Shown piece after piece: positions 16,645 through 24,835 of a stretch of DNA of 47,452 nt. The stretch is from Nocardia elegans NBRC 108235 (GTDB lineage Bacteria > Actinomycetota > Actinomycetes > Mycobacteriales > Mycobacteriaceae): the NCBI RefSeq assembly GCF_001612845.1, contig NZ_BDBF01000057.1, positions 1 through 47,452 on the forward strand, in the 5' to 3' direction. The translations under genes were made by a program, and so were the position numbers. Below the pieces are notes generated by a model. That model did not search any database. It was not told where the DNA came from and saw only the letters and a program-made list of their open reading frames with translations. Each line of letters starts with the position of its first letter. The stretch's first letter is position 1.

Positions 16645-17091
16645 ATGGACCACGTACGCATTCTTCGGACCGTGCTCGGGGTGACGGTCGGGTATGTGAT
16701 CGTGCTCGGGGTCTGGCTGGGGTGGGTGCATCAGCACACGCCGCCGGGGACCGAGCCGTATCAGATCATGGCGATGGTGGGGGCGTTCGGGTCGTGTGTG
16801 GGGATCGGGATGTTACTGGCGCAGCGGCCGTCGCGGTCGGATCGGCGGTTGTTGCGGCACGGGCTGGAGGGGTGGGCGACCATCGAGCGGGTGCACCCGC
16901 TGCAGTACACGGATCACCACACGGAACTGACCGAACTCGATCTGGAGCTGACCGTTCCCGGTTCGGAAACCTATCGGGGCACGGTCGTTTTCGACGTCGC
17001 ACCGATCGATCGGCCGAGAATGCATGTGGGCGAGACGATTTCGATCCGGGTGGATCCGGCCGACCGCGATCGGATCATGCTCTGCCTGTGA
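16645..17091 (+). CDS. Small membrane protein with DUF3592-like C-terminal domain, unknown function
   Basis: 148 aa. The ATG at 16645 is chosen over an upstream GTG because GGAGG lies six bases before it. Two hydrophobic helices (TVLGVTVGYVIVLGVWLGWV and IMAMVGAFGSCVGIGMLLA) are followed by a soluble beta-rich domain of about 80 residues (GLEGWATIERVHPLQYTD ... GETISIRVDPADRDRIML) that resembles the strand pattern of DUF3592-like proteins. I do not recognise a named family with certainty. It stands alone between converging and same-direction genes; downstream is the oppositely oriented YhhN-like gene. Confidence 0.7.
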   Translation: MDHVRILRTVLGVTVGYVIVLGVWLGWVHQHTPPGTEPYQIMAMVGAFGSCVGIGMLLAQRPSRSDRRLLRHGLEGWATIERVHPLQYTDHHTELTELDLELTVPGSETYRGTVVFDVAPIDRPRMHVGETISIRVDPADRDRIMLCL

Positions 17092-17127
17092 GCATCCGGC
17101 CGCGCGGTCGCGCGATGGCGGTGGGGT

Positions 17128-17928
17128 TCAGTCGAAGTGGGTCGGCGCGGTCAGCAGGTACTGGGCACCGGCATAGGTCGCGAGAATGACGGCCTCGCTC
17201 GCACGGCGCGACCGTGTCGTCCGAGCGAAGAGGCGACGCAGCACGATCATGCCGTCGGAGAGTGTGAACAACAGCGCGCCCAGAGCCAGGCGGCTGCGCG
17301 GGTCGCTTCCCGGAACCACGGTTCCCGCAACGACTTTCGCGCCGGGAGCCAGGGCCGGATCGGAGGCGAGAGTCGCCGCCGTACCCAGCGTCGCACCGTA
17401 GGCGGTCAGCGGCGCGGCGATGCGGGGCGCGCGCGCCCGCAACAGCATGGCGGCGCCCAGCCACGCGAAGAGCCGGGGCGCCGCGACCATCGGCTGCGGC
17501 CGCGCACCGCGCCGCCACCACAGCGCCGAGTATCCGCACTGCATGACCGCGAAGGCCGAAGCGCCCGCGACCAGACGGCGGTCGTCGTCGGGATCTATCA
17601 GGAGTACGTCGCCGACGGTGGCCGCCGCCAGCGACCCGAGCAGAAGAGCCCGATCGGACTGCGACGATCCCCGGTCACCCGTCGCGCGAGCAGGCTCGGC
17701 GTTGCCATGGCCGGCCGACTCGGAGGCGTGCTCGCCCCCTCGCCGGTCCGCCTCACCAGCGGAGACCTCACCGGCGCTGGACGCGCGCCCGGCCTGGATC
17801 GCATCGGCCGCCAGCAGGGGCATGAGCAGCGGCTTCGTCGCCCACTGCCACCGGTCCCGCCCGGTGGCCGCGCCGAGGACGGTGATCACCGCGGCACCCA
17901 CGTACGCAGCACGGAACGGTCGCGCCAT
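17128..17928 (-). CDS. YhhN/TMEM86-family membrane protein (putative lysoplasmalogenase)
   Basis: 266 aa from the ATG at 17928, which has AGGAG eight bases upstream; the frame extends further but without a better site. Hydrophobic helices with WATKPLLMPLLAADAI, LLGSLAAATVGDVLLI and ALLFTLSDGMIVLRRL match the YhhN pattern, including the conserved acidic residues GD and SD in the membrane. Members in animals hydrolyse lysoplasmalogen vinyl ethers; bacterial activity is mostly untested. A polar, Gly/Ser/Glu-rich insertion of about 45 residues (48-93) sits between helices 2 and 3, longer than usual. It is the last gene of the minus-strand run that begins at 21915. Confidence 0.75.
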   Translation of the reverse strand: MARPFRAAYVGAAVITVLGAATGRDRWQWATKPLLMPLLAADAIQAGRASSAGEVSAGEADRRGGEHASESAGHGNAEPARATGDRGSSQSDRALLLGSLAAATVGDVLLIDPDDDRRLVAGASAFAVMQCGYSALWWRRGARPQPMVAAPRLFAWLGAAMLLRARAPRIAAPLTAYGATLGTAATLASDPALAPGAKVVAGTVVPGSDPRSRLALGALLFTLSDGMIVLRRLFARTTRSRRASEAVILATYAGAQYLLTAPTHFD

Positions 17929-17985
17929 TCGGAATCTCCTCATCAATCCACGACGACGGTGGACCGGTGCGACGGTCGCGGCCGG

Positions 17986-19044
17986 TCAGAAACTGGGTTC
18001 GATCGGCTTGGGCGGGAGGGTGACCACCTGCCCGGCGTAGCTCAGCCCGGCGCCGAAGCCGAGCAGCAGGGCCAGCTGTCCGCCCTTGGCCTTACCGGTC
18101 ACCAGCATCTCCTCCATGGCCAGCGGGATGGAGGCGGCGGAGGTGTTGCCGGTGTTCTCGATGTCGTTGGCCATCGGGATGTCGTCGGCGAGGCCGAGGT
18201 TCTTCTTCATCAGTTCGTTGATGCGCGCATTGGCCTGATGCGGCACGAAGACCTCGATATCCTCCTTGGCCACGCCCGACACCTCCAGCGCGGTCGACAG
18301 GGCGCGGGGCAGAGTGACTGCGGCCCAACGGAATACGCGCGGCCCCTCCATCCGCAGCGCCATCCGGCCCACCGGCTCCACCTCGGGATCGGTGCCCTGC
18401 AGTCGCTCCGCCCGGTCCATGTAGTCGAAGAAGTTGACGTCCTGGGAGATCGCCTCGGCGCTCTCCCCGTCGCTGCCCCACACCGTCGGGGAGATGCCGT
18501 TGACGTCGCTCGGGCCGACCACGACCGCACCGGCGCCGTCGCCGAAGATCATGGCGGTGCCGCGGTCGGTCGGGTCCAGGCCGACCGTCATGGTTTCCGC
18601 GCCGATCACCAGCACGTATTCGGCGGAACCGGCCCGGATCAGATCGGCCGCCACACCGAGGGCGTAGCCGAATCCGCCGCAACCGGAGGTGAGGTCGAAG
18701 GCCGGGATGCCGTTCATCCCGAGATCGAAGGCCACCGAGGGCGCACCGTGCGGGGTGAGCTTGAGCCAGCTGGAGGTAGCCAGAATCAGCGCGCTGATCT
18801 TGCTGCGATCGATACCGCTGTTGATGACGGCCCGCTCCCCGGCGGCCGCCGACATGGAGCGCAGGGTCTCGTCACCGCTGATCCAGCGACGATTGCGGAT
18901 GCCGGTGCGCTCGAAGATCCACTCCGGGGTGGAATCGAGAACCTCGCAGACGTCGGCGTTGCTGACGACACGCTTCGGCCGGTATGCCCCGATGCCGAGC
19001 ATCGCAACATTCTTGCGACCCTCGTTGATTGCAATGCTCACCAC
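17986..19044 (-). CDS. 3-oxoacyl-ACP synthase III family protein (FabH-like)
   Basis: 352 aa. The thiolase-fold condensing enzyme triad is intact: Cys122 (SGCGGFGYALG), His in VPHQANARI (about 262) and Asn in NTGNTSAAS (about 292). FabH starts fatty acid elongation by condensing acyl-CoA with malonyl-ACP; in mycolate producers it links FAS-I primers to FAS-II. The protein is a little longer than E. coli FabH (about 317). Start is GTG at 19044 or 19041. Being in a run with pyrE is not the mycobacterial arrangement as I recall it, so it may be a paralogue with another primer preference. The 69-bp gap to pyrE is compatible with co-transcription. Confidence 0.88.
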   Translation of the reverse strand: MVSIAINEGRKNVAMLGIGAYRPKRVVSNADVCEVLDSTPEWIFERTGIRNRRWISGDETLRSMSAAAGERAVINSGIDRSKISALILATSSWLKLTPHGAPSVAFDLGMNGIPAFDLTSGCGGFGYALGVAADLIRAGSAEYVLVIGAETMTVGLDPTDRGTAMIFGDGAGAVVVGPSDVNGISPTVWGSDGESAEAISQDVNFFDYMDRAERLQGTDPEVEPVGRMALRMEGPRVFRWAAVTLPRALSTALEVSGVAKEDIEVFVPHQANARINELMKKNLGLADDIPMANDIENTGNTSAASIPLAMEEMLVTGKAKGGQLALLLGFGAGLSYAGQVVTLPPKPIEPSF

Positions 19045-19113
19045 AGGAGACTCACTCGACCCTTCACGCTGTCGTACATAAGACCAGCGTCCAGGCTAAC
19101 CCAGGCCCAAATA

Positions 19114-19659
19114 TCACCCCAGAGCCAGATCCTTCAGGCCCAGAATGGAGCGGTACTCCAGTCCCTCCTCGGCAATCACCTGGTCGGCGCCGGTCTCGCG
19201 ATCGACCACGGTGGCGACGCCGACCACGGTCGCACCGGCCTCGCGCAGTGCCCGGACTGCGGTCAGCGGCGAATTGCCGGTGGTCGTGGTGTCCTCGACG
19301 ACCAGCACACGCTTACCGGAGATTTCCGGCCCCTCGATCTGGCGCTGCATGCCGTGCGTCTTGGCGGCCTTGCGCACCACGAACGCGTTCAGCGGGCGAC
19401 CGGGGGCGTGCAGCATCGCCAGCGCCACCGGATCCGCGCCCATGGTGAGCCCGCCGACGGCGTCGAACTCCCAGTCCGACACCAGCTCTCGCAGCAGGGT
19501 GCCGATCAGCGGCGCCGCCTGATGATGCAGGGTCGCCCGGCGCAGATCGACGTAGTAGTCGGCCTCCTTACCGGAGGACAGGGTCACCCGGCCGTGCACG
19601 ACGGCGAGCTCCCGGACCAGCTCGGCCAATCTGTCGCGGTCGGTGGTGGATTCGATCAT
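19114..19659 (-). CDS. pyrE: Orotate phosphoribosyltransferase
   Basis: 181 aa. It converts orotate and PRPP to orotidine 5'-monophosphate in de novo pyrimidine synthesis. The PRPP-binding motif VLVVEDTTTTG is at 118-128, and the catalytic loop basic residues RKAAKTHG (96-103) are present, as is LSSGKEADYYVDLR near the N-terminus. The ATG follows the SDR stop by only 6 bp, so translation is probably coupled. In mycobacteria pyrE (umpA, Rv0382c) also lies near an Rv0383c-type gene and clpB. Confidence 0.95.
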   Translation of the reverse strand: MIESTTDRDRLAELVRELAVVHGRVTLSSGKEADYYVDLRRATLHHQAAPLIGTLLRELVSDWEFDAVGGLTMGADPVALAMLHAPGRPLNAFVVRKAAKTHGMQRQIEGPEISGKRVLVVEDTTTTGNSPLTAVRALREAGATVVGVATVVDRETGADQVIAEEGLEYRSILGLKDLALG

Positions 19660-19665
19660 GTGGGT

Positions 19666-20487
19666 TTATGTCCTTCCCCGTGCGTTGAACATGCCTCGGT
19701 TGAGCCGGGTCACCAGATTCCGCGGGATCAGCCCGGCGACGGTGGTGAGCACCTTGTACTGCACCCCGGGCACACTGATCACCCGGTCCTTCTCCAAATC
19801 CTGCAGCGAACCGGACACCACCTGATCGACATCGAGCCACATCGGCTTCGGTAGCGACGACATCTCGATTCCGGCACGCTCGTGAAATTCCGTGTGCACG
19901 AATCCCGGGCACAGCGCCTGCACCCGGACCCCGGTCCCGGCCAGTCCGCCGGCCAGGCCCTCGGTCAAGGATATGACGTAGGCCTTGGAGGCCGAATAGG
20001 TCGAGCCGCGGCCCGGTACCAGCCCGGCCACACTGGCGACATTGACCACCGAACCCTTGGCGGCGGCGATCATCGGCGGCAGTGCGGCACGCGTCAATTG
20101 CAGCACCGCGGTGACGTTGACATCCAGTTGGGCCTGCAATTCCCGCGGATCCACGGTCCAGAACTCACCCGAGATACCGAATCCGGCATTGTTGACCAGG
20201 AAGTCCACGCCCTCGCCGAGCCGCCCGGCGACGGTGTCGCGGTCCTGCTCGCGCGCCAGATCCGCGGCCAGGATCTCGCTGCGGGTATCGAAGCGGTGCT
20301 GCAATTCCGAGGCGAGGGCGGTCAGGCGTTGCTCGTCGCGCGCCACCAGCACCAGGTCGTAGCCGAGGGAAGCCAGGCGGGTGGCGTAGCCCTGGCCGAT
20401 ACCGGAGGTCGGTCCGGTCACCAGGGCGACCGGACGGGTGGCACCGGGGAGGCGTGCGGCCCCCGGGTCTGCGGGGCTATCGGTCAT
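19666..20487 (-). CDS. Short-chain dehydrogenase/reductase
   Basis: 273 aa. Classical SDR features: the nucleotide-binding TGPTSGIG (24-31), NNAG (99-102), and catalytic Ser152, Tyr164 and Lys168 (YSASK). The Arg at 50 after the second strand (LVARD) suggests NADP(H). The C-terminal part (VSGSLQDLEKDRVISVPGVQYK) resembles mycobacterial SDRs of the acyl/ketoacyl or SadH group, whose substrates are largely undefined. It is 6 bp upstream of pyrE and 69 bp downstream of the Rv0383c-like gene on the same strand. Confidence 0.88.
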   Translation of the reverse strand: MTDSPADPGAARLPGATRPVALVTGPTSGIGQGYATRLASLGYDLVLVARDEQRLTALASELQHRFDTRSEILAADLAREQDRDTVAGRLGEGVDFLVNNAGFGISGEFWTVDPRELQAQLDVNVTAVLQLTRAALPPMIAAAKGSVVNVASVAGLVPGRGSTYSASKAYVISLTEGLAGGLAGTGVRVQALCPGFVHTEFHERAGIEMSSLPKPMWLDVDQVVSGSLQDLEKDRVISVPGVQYKVLTTVAGLIPRNLVTRLNRGMFNARGRT

Positions 20488-20535
20488 GGGTCGTCAACCA
20501 CCTAGTGTCGGGCGGATAATCCCGGTGCCCGGACA

Positions 20536-20551
20536 CCGGTTCGCGAACCGG
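20536..20551 (-). terminator. Palindromic hairpin CCGGTT-CGCG-AACCGG
   Basis: A perfect 16-base palindrome sits five bases past the stop of the Rv0383c-like gene and upstream of the SDR gene. It could be a weak terminator or processing site. Confidence 0.45.
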
Positions 20552-20556
20552 ACCGG

Positions 20557-21915
20557 TCACCGCGGTGCGGGGCCCTGATAGGGACGGAACCCCGGATGGA
20601 ACGGACCGCCCGGCCGCGGCGGCAGCTCGTCCTCGGCCTGCGGTTCGTCGGAATCCGCTGCGGCCGAATCGTTTTCCTCGCCCTCGAGGAATTCCTCGGC
20701 GGGCGGCCAGTTACGGCGGACCCGGTTGCGGGGATCCGGCACCACCGCGAGCGCCGGGCGACGCGGCGGCTGCTGCTCGGACTCGCCAGCGAGATCGCCG
20801 ACCGGCGCGGCGATCACACCGGACTCGCGGTCCGCCGAATCGGATGCCGGGCGTTCGCCGGAGTTACGGGTGTCGCCGGGGCGAGTGTCGCCGGGGCGGG
20901 GGCCGGCCGGTGCGTCGGTGCCACCGCGAGCGATGTTTCCGCGGTCGATGCCGTCCACGTTCTCGTGCGCGAACCGGCTGCGGCCGCCGGGGGCTGCGCC
21001 GTCCCGGGGCCCGGACGCGCGCTCGTCACGCACATCGTGGTCGTCGTCGAATCGGTCGCCTGGACCTTGCTCGTCGTCGAATCCGTCATCGAACTCGTCG
21101 TCTTCGAAGCGCTCGAACCGGTCGCCGTAATCCTGATCGCGGAAGCCGCGGTCGGCCCGGTCGTCGTAGCTCTGGTCCCGATAGCCCTGGTCCCCATAGC
21201 CCTGCTCGCGGTAGCCCTGGTCGGCTTCACCGGGTTCCTCGGCATTCGGGCGCGGACGAACGGGATCGTGCTGATCGGATTCCAGGCGGCCGCGGTCGCC
21301 ACCGGCCACCGGCGGCAGCACGTGCAGCAGACCCGAGAGCCGCAGCACGGCATCGATCGCGGCCTCCCAATCCTTGGCCGCGGTGCCGACCGGCAACATG
21401 CCCAGCGTCCAGTTGCCCTCACTCCACAACTGCTGCACGGTGTGCGGCAGCGTTTCGATGAAGTGGACCATCCGCTGGTCGACGGCGTGGCGAGCGACGT
21501 CCGGATTGGTGGCGAAGACCACGCGGTCGCCGATCGCGCCGAGCAGTTCCAGATCGGCGTCCTTGGGCGGGGCGGCGGTTTTCAGGCGCAGGTCGATATC
21601 GATGTCGGAGCCGATCTGGCGGCGCACGGCGACCAGCGTCGCGGCGTCCTCCAGATCGAACAGGACGAACTTCTCGCCCTTGCGATTACCGGAAACCACA
21701 TCGATCGCGGACAGATACCCCAGTTTGGCCATCGCGCCCCGCCGCCATGTCGATGCCAGCGAAGGTTCGACCGAAACGTAGGTGTATCCCTGGGATTTGG
21801 CCCAGACCTGCCGTACGTGTCCGGTCCGCTGCCGCTGCACGCGATCGAAATACAGCAGTACGATCGCACCTACCAGTGCGATCGCCGCGAGGCCGAACCA
21901 GATTGCTGCTGTCAT
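20557..21915 (-). CDS. Membrane-anchored protein of unknown function with acidic repeat tail (Rv0383c-like)
   Basis: 452 aa from ATG at 21915. One N-terminal helix (IWFGLAAIALVGAIVLLYF) anchors a conserved domain of about 180 residues (QVWAKSQGYTYV ... LWSEGNWTLGMLPVGTAAKDWEAAIDAVLRLSGLLHVLPP). The remainder is low complexity: Gln-Gly-Tyr-Arg-Asp pentapeptides encoded at 21160-21219, then a strongly acidic stretch (ERFEDDEFDDGFDDE), then Pro/Glu/Arg-rich sequence. By position next to pyrE and clpB and by its domain it resembles Rv0383c (about 284 aa in mycobacteria), from which it differs by the long disordered tail. Biochemical role unknown. Confidence 0.78.
   Translation of the reverse strand: MTAAIWFGLAAIALVGAIVLLYFDRVQRQRTGHVRQVWAKSQGYTYVSVEPSLASTWRRGAMAKLGYLSAIDVVSGNRKGEKFVLFDLEDAATLVAVRRQIGSDIDIDLRLKTAAPPKDADLELLGAIGDRVVFATNPDVARHAVDQRMVHFIETLPHTVQQLWSEGNWTLGMLPVGTAAKDWEAAIDAVLRLSGLLHVLPPVAGGDRGRLESDQHDPVRPRPNAEEPGEADQGYREQGYGDQGYRDQSYDDRADRGFRDQDYGDRFERFEDDEFDDGFDDEQGPGDRFDDDHDVRDERASGPRDGAAPGGRSRFAHENVDGIDRGNIARGGTDAPAGPRPGDTRPGDTRNSGERPASDSADRESGVIAAPVGDLAGESEQQPPRRPALAVVPDPRNRVRRNWPPAEEFLEGEENDSAAADSDEPQAEDELPPRPGGPFHPGFRPYQGPAPR
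21160..21219 (-). repeat. Four tandem 15-bp units encoding QGYxD pentapeptides
   Basis: Units start at 21160, 21175, 21190 and 21205; the last two thirds of each (TAGCCCTG type) are almost identical. They encode QSYDD, QGYRD, QGYGD and QGYRE in the tail of the Rv0383c-like protein. Confidence 0.75.
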
Positions 21916-22040
21916 CGCACCTGAGTCTAGTGGGTTCGGGTGCAATTGCTCGCGCCCGTTCGTCCCGCGGTTCGCGCCTGCCTTCCGACGTCACGCCCCC
22001 GAGCGGGCACGGCGAAGGCGCCGCACCCGCGGCGTCGCAC

Positions 22041-22862
22041 TCATCGCGTGGGTGCGGTTGTCGAAACTCGTTGTGGGGCATCGCAGACCACCGCATCGAG
22101 GAAGGTGCGCAGCAGCGCGGCGACCGCGGCGGGGTGGGTCACGGGCGGGGTGTGCGCGACACCGTCCAGCAATTCCAGCGGCCCCGCGGCGGGTAGCGCG
22201 GCGGCGAGGGCAGCGCCGGACGCAGCGGGAATGGGCAGGTCGGCACCGCCGTGGACGACCAACGCCGGGGCGGTGATCTCGGCGAGGCGGCCGGCGATTC
22301 CGTCGGCGCCCATCAGCACCCCGACCGCGCGAGCGAGTCGATCGGCAGGCTGCCGTCGTATCCGGGCCAGCCAATGCTCGACCGCCGCGACGTCACCCAG
22401 CAGCAGATCGAGAACCGCGCCCCCGGTCGCCTCGACCGCACCGGCGGCGAAACCGTCCCGGATGCGAGCCATTTGTTCCAGCGCCGGACCGGGGAACGGA
22501 TCCGCGGCGGTATCGATGAGTGTCAAGCTCCGAATACGTGCCGGGGCCAGCAGTGCCGCCCGCAGCGCGGTGAATCCGCCCTGCGAGTGACCGACGATGT
22601 GAGCGGCCGGCACGTCGAGCGCGTCGAGGACGCTCAGAGCGTCGCGCGCGGCGTCCCAATAGGTGAAGGGCAGACCGTCGTCCTCGGTATCGCCGTGCAG
22701 CCGGAAATCGAAGCGGATGCGGCGGTAGCCGGAGAGGTTCGAGACGACGCCGTCCCACATGGTCGAGTCCATGAGGTTGCCGTGCAGGAAGAGTATGGCC
22801 GGGCCGGTGCCGCCGGAGTCGCGGAGATGGAAGCGCCGGCTTCGGGTGGAAAGGGTGTTCAT
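22041..22862 (-). CDS. Alpha/beta hydrolase
   Basis: 273 aa. The oxyanion region LFLHGNL, nucleophile elbow GHSQGG (Ser93), the acid region VVHGGADLPIP and the catalytic His in LLDGVAHTPP define an alpha/beta-hydrolase with a complete triad. There is no signal peptide. Substrate cannot be told; small-molecule esterase or lactonase types share this layout. GGAG precedes the ATG. It is divergent from an AraC-family regulator with a 75-bp gap, suggesting control by that regulator. Confidence 0.85.
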   Translation of the reverse strand: MNTLSTRSRRFHLRDSGGTGPAILFLHGNLMDSTMWDGVVSNLSGYRRIRFDFRLHGDTEDDGLPFTYWDAARDALSVLDALDVPAAHIVGHSQGGFTALRAALLAPARIRSLTLIDTAADPFPGPALEQMARIRDGFAAGAVEATGGAVLDLLLGDVAAVEHWLARIRRQPADRLARAVGVLMGADGIAGRLAEITAPALVVHGGADLPIPAASGAALAAALPAAGPLELLDGVAHTPPVTHPAAVAALLRTFLDAVVCDAPQRVSTTAPTR

Positions 22863-22928
22863 CGTGCTCCGTTCTGGTCGGATATCTCCATCCCACTCCG
22901 CTCAGGACGCCACGACGAGGTAGTTTTA

Positions 22929-22944
22929 CGACCGGTTATGGTCG
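22929..22944. promoter_or_regulatory. Inverted repeat CGACC-N6-GGTCG at the AraC start
   Basis: The arms are perfect and the ATG (22938) lies in the right half. Such a site could allow the regulator to limit its own translation or transcription. Short arms mean chance is not excluded. Confidence 0.3.
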
Positions 22945-23765
22945 AAACAGGTCAACACGTACTCGGCGTCGGCTACGCACCCGCTGCTGCGGGCCGTGCG
23001 GTCGAGTCGCGGCGCCTCCCGGACGTTTTCGGGGGCGTGGTGCGGCACCGGCCGGTTCGCCCGGATTTCCACGTCGTCGGTGTGATCACCGGTGGCGCGG
23101 GCCGGCATGCCGTCGACTTCCGCCCGGACGATCTGGCCGCGGGCACGGTGTTCTGGTTGCGGCCCGGGCAGGTTCATCAGGTGCTCGATGCCGACCGGCT
23201 GCACGGAACGGCGATCCTGTTCACCCCCGACGTCCTCGCCCCCGGCCATCGGGTCGCGGCGTTCGCCGACGATCCGGTCCGGCCGAGCCGATGGGCGATG
23301 GATCCGCGAGATCCGCTCGTCACGACCGCACTGCGACATCTGGAATTGGTGCTCGCCGCGCCCTCCTGCGCTCGCGATATCGCCGACGCACTCCGCTTGG
23401 CGCTCACCCCGCTCGTGGCCGCGGCGCCGGGCGTCGCATCGGACAACGGGCCGGTGTCCGCGGTCTTCGCGCGTTTCGCGGCGGCGGTCGAAGCCGAATT
23501 TCCTCGGCGGCATCGGGTCGGCGACTACGAGCGGGCCGTGCACGCCGGCACCAAGACCATCGACCGGTCGGTGCGCCGGGCCCGCGGTATCAGCGCGAAG
23601 CGGTATCTCGACGAGCGACTGGCGCTGGAAGCCCGCCGCCGCCTGGCCACCACCGACGTCACCGTCGCAGCGCTGGCGCGCGAACTCGGTTTCTCCGAGG
23701 CCACCAACTTCGTGAAGTTCTACCGCCGCATGACCGGCACGACCCCCGCCTCCGCGCGGCAGTGA
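22938..23765 (+). CDS. AraC-family transcriptional regulator
   Basis: 275 aa. The N-terminal half (about 20-130) is an AraC-type cupin (RPDFHVVGVITGGAGRHAVDF ... GTVFWLRPGQVHQV), the effector pocket. The C-terminal pair of helix-turn-helices (about 180-275) reads AGTKTIDRSVRRARGISAKRYLDERLALEARR followed by VAALARELGFSEATNFVKFYRRMTG. The frame is open upstream through the hydrolase gene, but the ATG at 22938 is the first start consistent with the cupin and with divergent transcription. A 5-base inverted repeat straddles this start codon and may be an autoregulatory site. Confidence 0.87.
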   Translation: MVETGQHVLGVGYAPAAAGRAVESRRLPDVFGGVVRHRPVRPDFHVVGVITGGAGRHAVDFRPDDLAAGTVFWLRPGQVHQVLDADRLHGTAILFTPDVLAPGHRVAAFADDPVRPSRWAMDPRDPLVTTALRHLELVLAAPSCARDIADALRLALTPLVAAAPGVASDNGPVSAVFARFAAAVEAEFPRRHRVGDYERAVHAGTKTIDRSVRRARGISAKRYLDERLALEARRRLATTDVTVAALARELGFSEATNFVKFYRRMTGTTPASARQ

Positions 23766-23797
23766 CGACGATCCCGCCGCGGCGATGCGGAGGCGGA

Positions 23798-24682
23798 TTA
23801 CCTCGGCAACTGGGTGCTGATGATGATCTTCGCCTTGATGGACCCGTCCGGGTTCTTGTCCCCCTGCACGACCACCATGTCGCCCTGTTTCAGATCGGAG
23901 ACCTTCCCGGATCCCATCGAGATCACCTGGGTCTGCGCGTCCGTGTGCACGGTGACCGAGTTGCCCAGCAGCGACTGCAGCATGATGGTCGTTCCGTCGT
24001 TGCTGTTCACGGTCCCCATGGTCGCCCCGAGACCGTCGATGTCGCCGAGGCCCGGTAGCTGCGGGAGGCTGGGTTGCGCGCCGCCGGACGGGTTCGGCGG
24101 GACGACCGGTACGCGCGTCGGCGCGGGCCGGCCGGTGGCGGCCGCATCGGAGGACGAGGAGTCGTTGCCGGCGAGCAGCAGGCCCGCGGCGATGCCGCCG
24201 AGGACCACGAGGACGAAGACGGCCGCGGTCAGCGCGATCCACAGGCCGGTGCGGTGGCGGCGCGGCGGTTCGACGGGCAGTCCGGTCGGGCCGACCGCTC
24301 CCTGCGGGCCGGTGGGGCCGGGGGCGCCGGAACCGTAAGGGGGGTATCCGCCCGGTTCGCTGTACCCGGATTCGTAGGCGCCCCATTGGCTGTCGTAGGG
24401 CGGAAGTTCTCGGGTCGCGTTCGGGCCGGGCGATTGTTCGAAGTACCGGCCCTCATATTCGGGATGGGACGGGAATTCGTAGGGCGCGGTCTGTTCGTAG
24501 GGCCCGGGATGTCCGTAGGGGCGAGTGCTCTCGTACGGCTCGGGGCTCTGACCGTACGCTTCCGAGTATTCCGTCGTGTGGTTGGCGCCGTCGTCCGGAT
24601 GCCGGCCCGACGCGCCGAGCTTCTCGGTCGGCGTATCGGGTGAATCCGGACGCTGCGCCCACGGGTCGCTCGGATTCGTCAT
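23798..24682 (-). CDS. Single-pass membrane protein with extracellular DUF5666 domain
   Basis: 294 aa from ATG at 24682; a GTG two codons upstream is possible. A roughly 140-residue N-terminal cytoplasmic tail is rich in Tyr, Pro, Glu and Gly (YESTRPYGHPGPYEQ type repeats), followed by a basic stop-transfer patch (PPRRHRTG), one helix (LWIALTAAVFVLVVLGGIAAGLLLAG, about 145-170), a Ser/Pro linker, and a C-terminal beta-barrel-like domain (about 215-294: MGTVNSNDGTTIML ... DLKQGDMVVVQGDKNPDGSIKAKII) matching DUF5666. The role is unknown; similar domains are found on many actinobacterial surface proteins. It converges on the AraC gene, with clpB upstream on the same strand beyond a hairpin. Confidence 0.8.
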   Translation of the reverse strand: MTNPSDPWAQRPDSPDTPTEKLGASGRHPDDGANHTTEYSEAYGQSPEPYESTRPYGHPGPYEQTAPYEFPSHPEYEGRYFEQSPGPNATRELPPYDSQWGAYESGYSEPGGYPPYGSGAPGPTGPQGAVGPTGLPVEPPRRHRTGLWIALTAAVFVLVVLGGIAAGLLLAGNDSSSSDAAATGRPAPTRVPVVPPNPSGGAQPSLPQLPGLGDIDGLGATMGTVNSNDGTTIMLQSLLGNSVTVHTDAQTQVISMGSGKVSDLKQGDMVVVQGDKNPDGSIKAKIIISTQLPR

Positions 24683-24773
24683 GCTCACCAGGGTAGGTGC
24701 AGATCGGCGTTGCTTCAGCGAAGTGCGACAACCTCGGAAACCTGAGCGGGCGGAATCCGGCGGATACGCCGGA

Positions 24774-24804
24774 GCGCGGTGTGCGATTCACTCACACACC
24801 GCGC
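24774..24804 (-). terminator. Strong hairpin downstream of clpB
   Basis: Ten-base arms GCGCGGTGTG and CACACCGCGC pair perfectly around an 11-base loop, 31 bp past the clpB stop and before the DUF5666 gene. Confidence 0.7.
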
Positions 24805-24835
24805 CCCGTTCATTGAATCCCGGACGGCTCGGTCG

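Noticed and set aside
17137..19854. Long plus-strand open frame across YhhN-like, fabH and pyrE genes
   Set aside because: It crosses three well-supported minus-strand genes and their gaps, with no domain of its own.
24774..24804. Riboswitch or regulatory RNA downstream of clpB
   Set aside because: The sequence is explained by a simple strong hairpin terminator; no conserved riboswitch core is seen.
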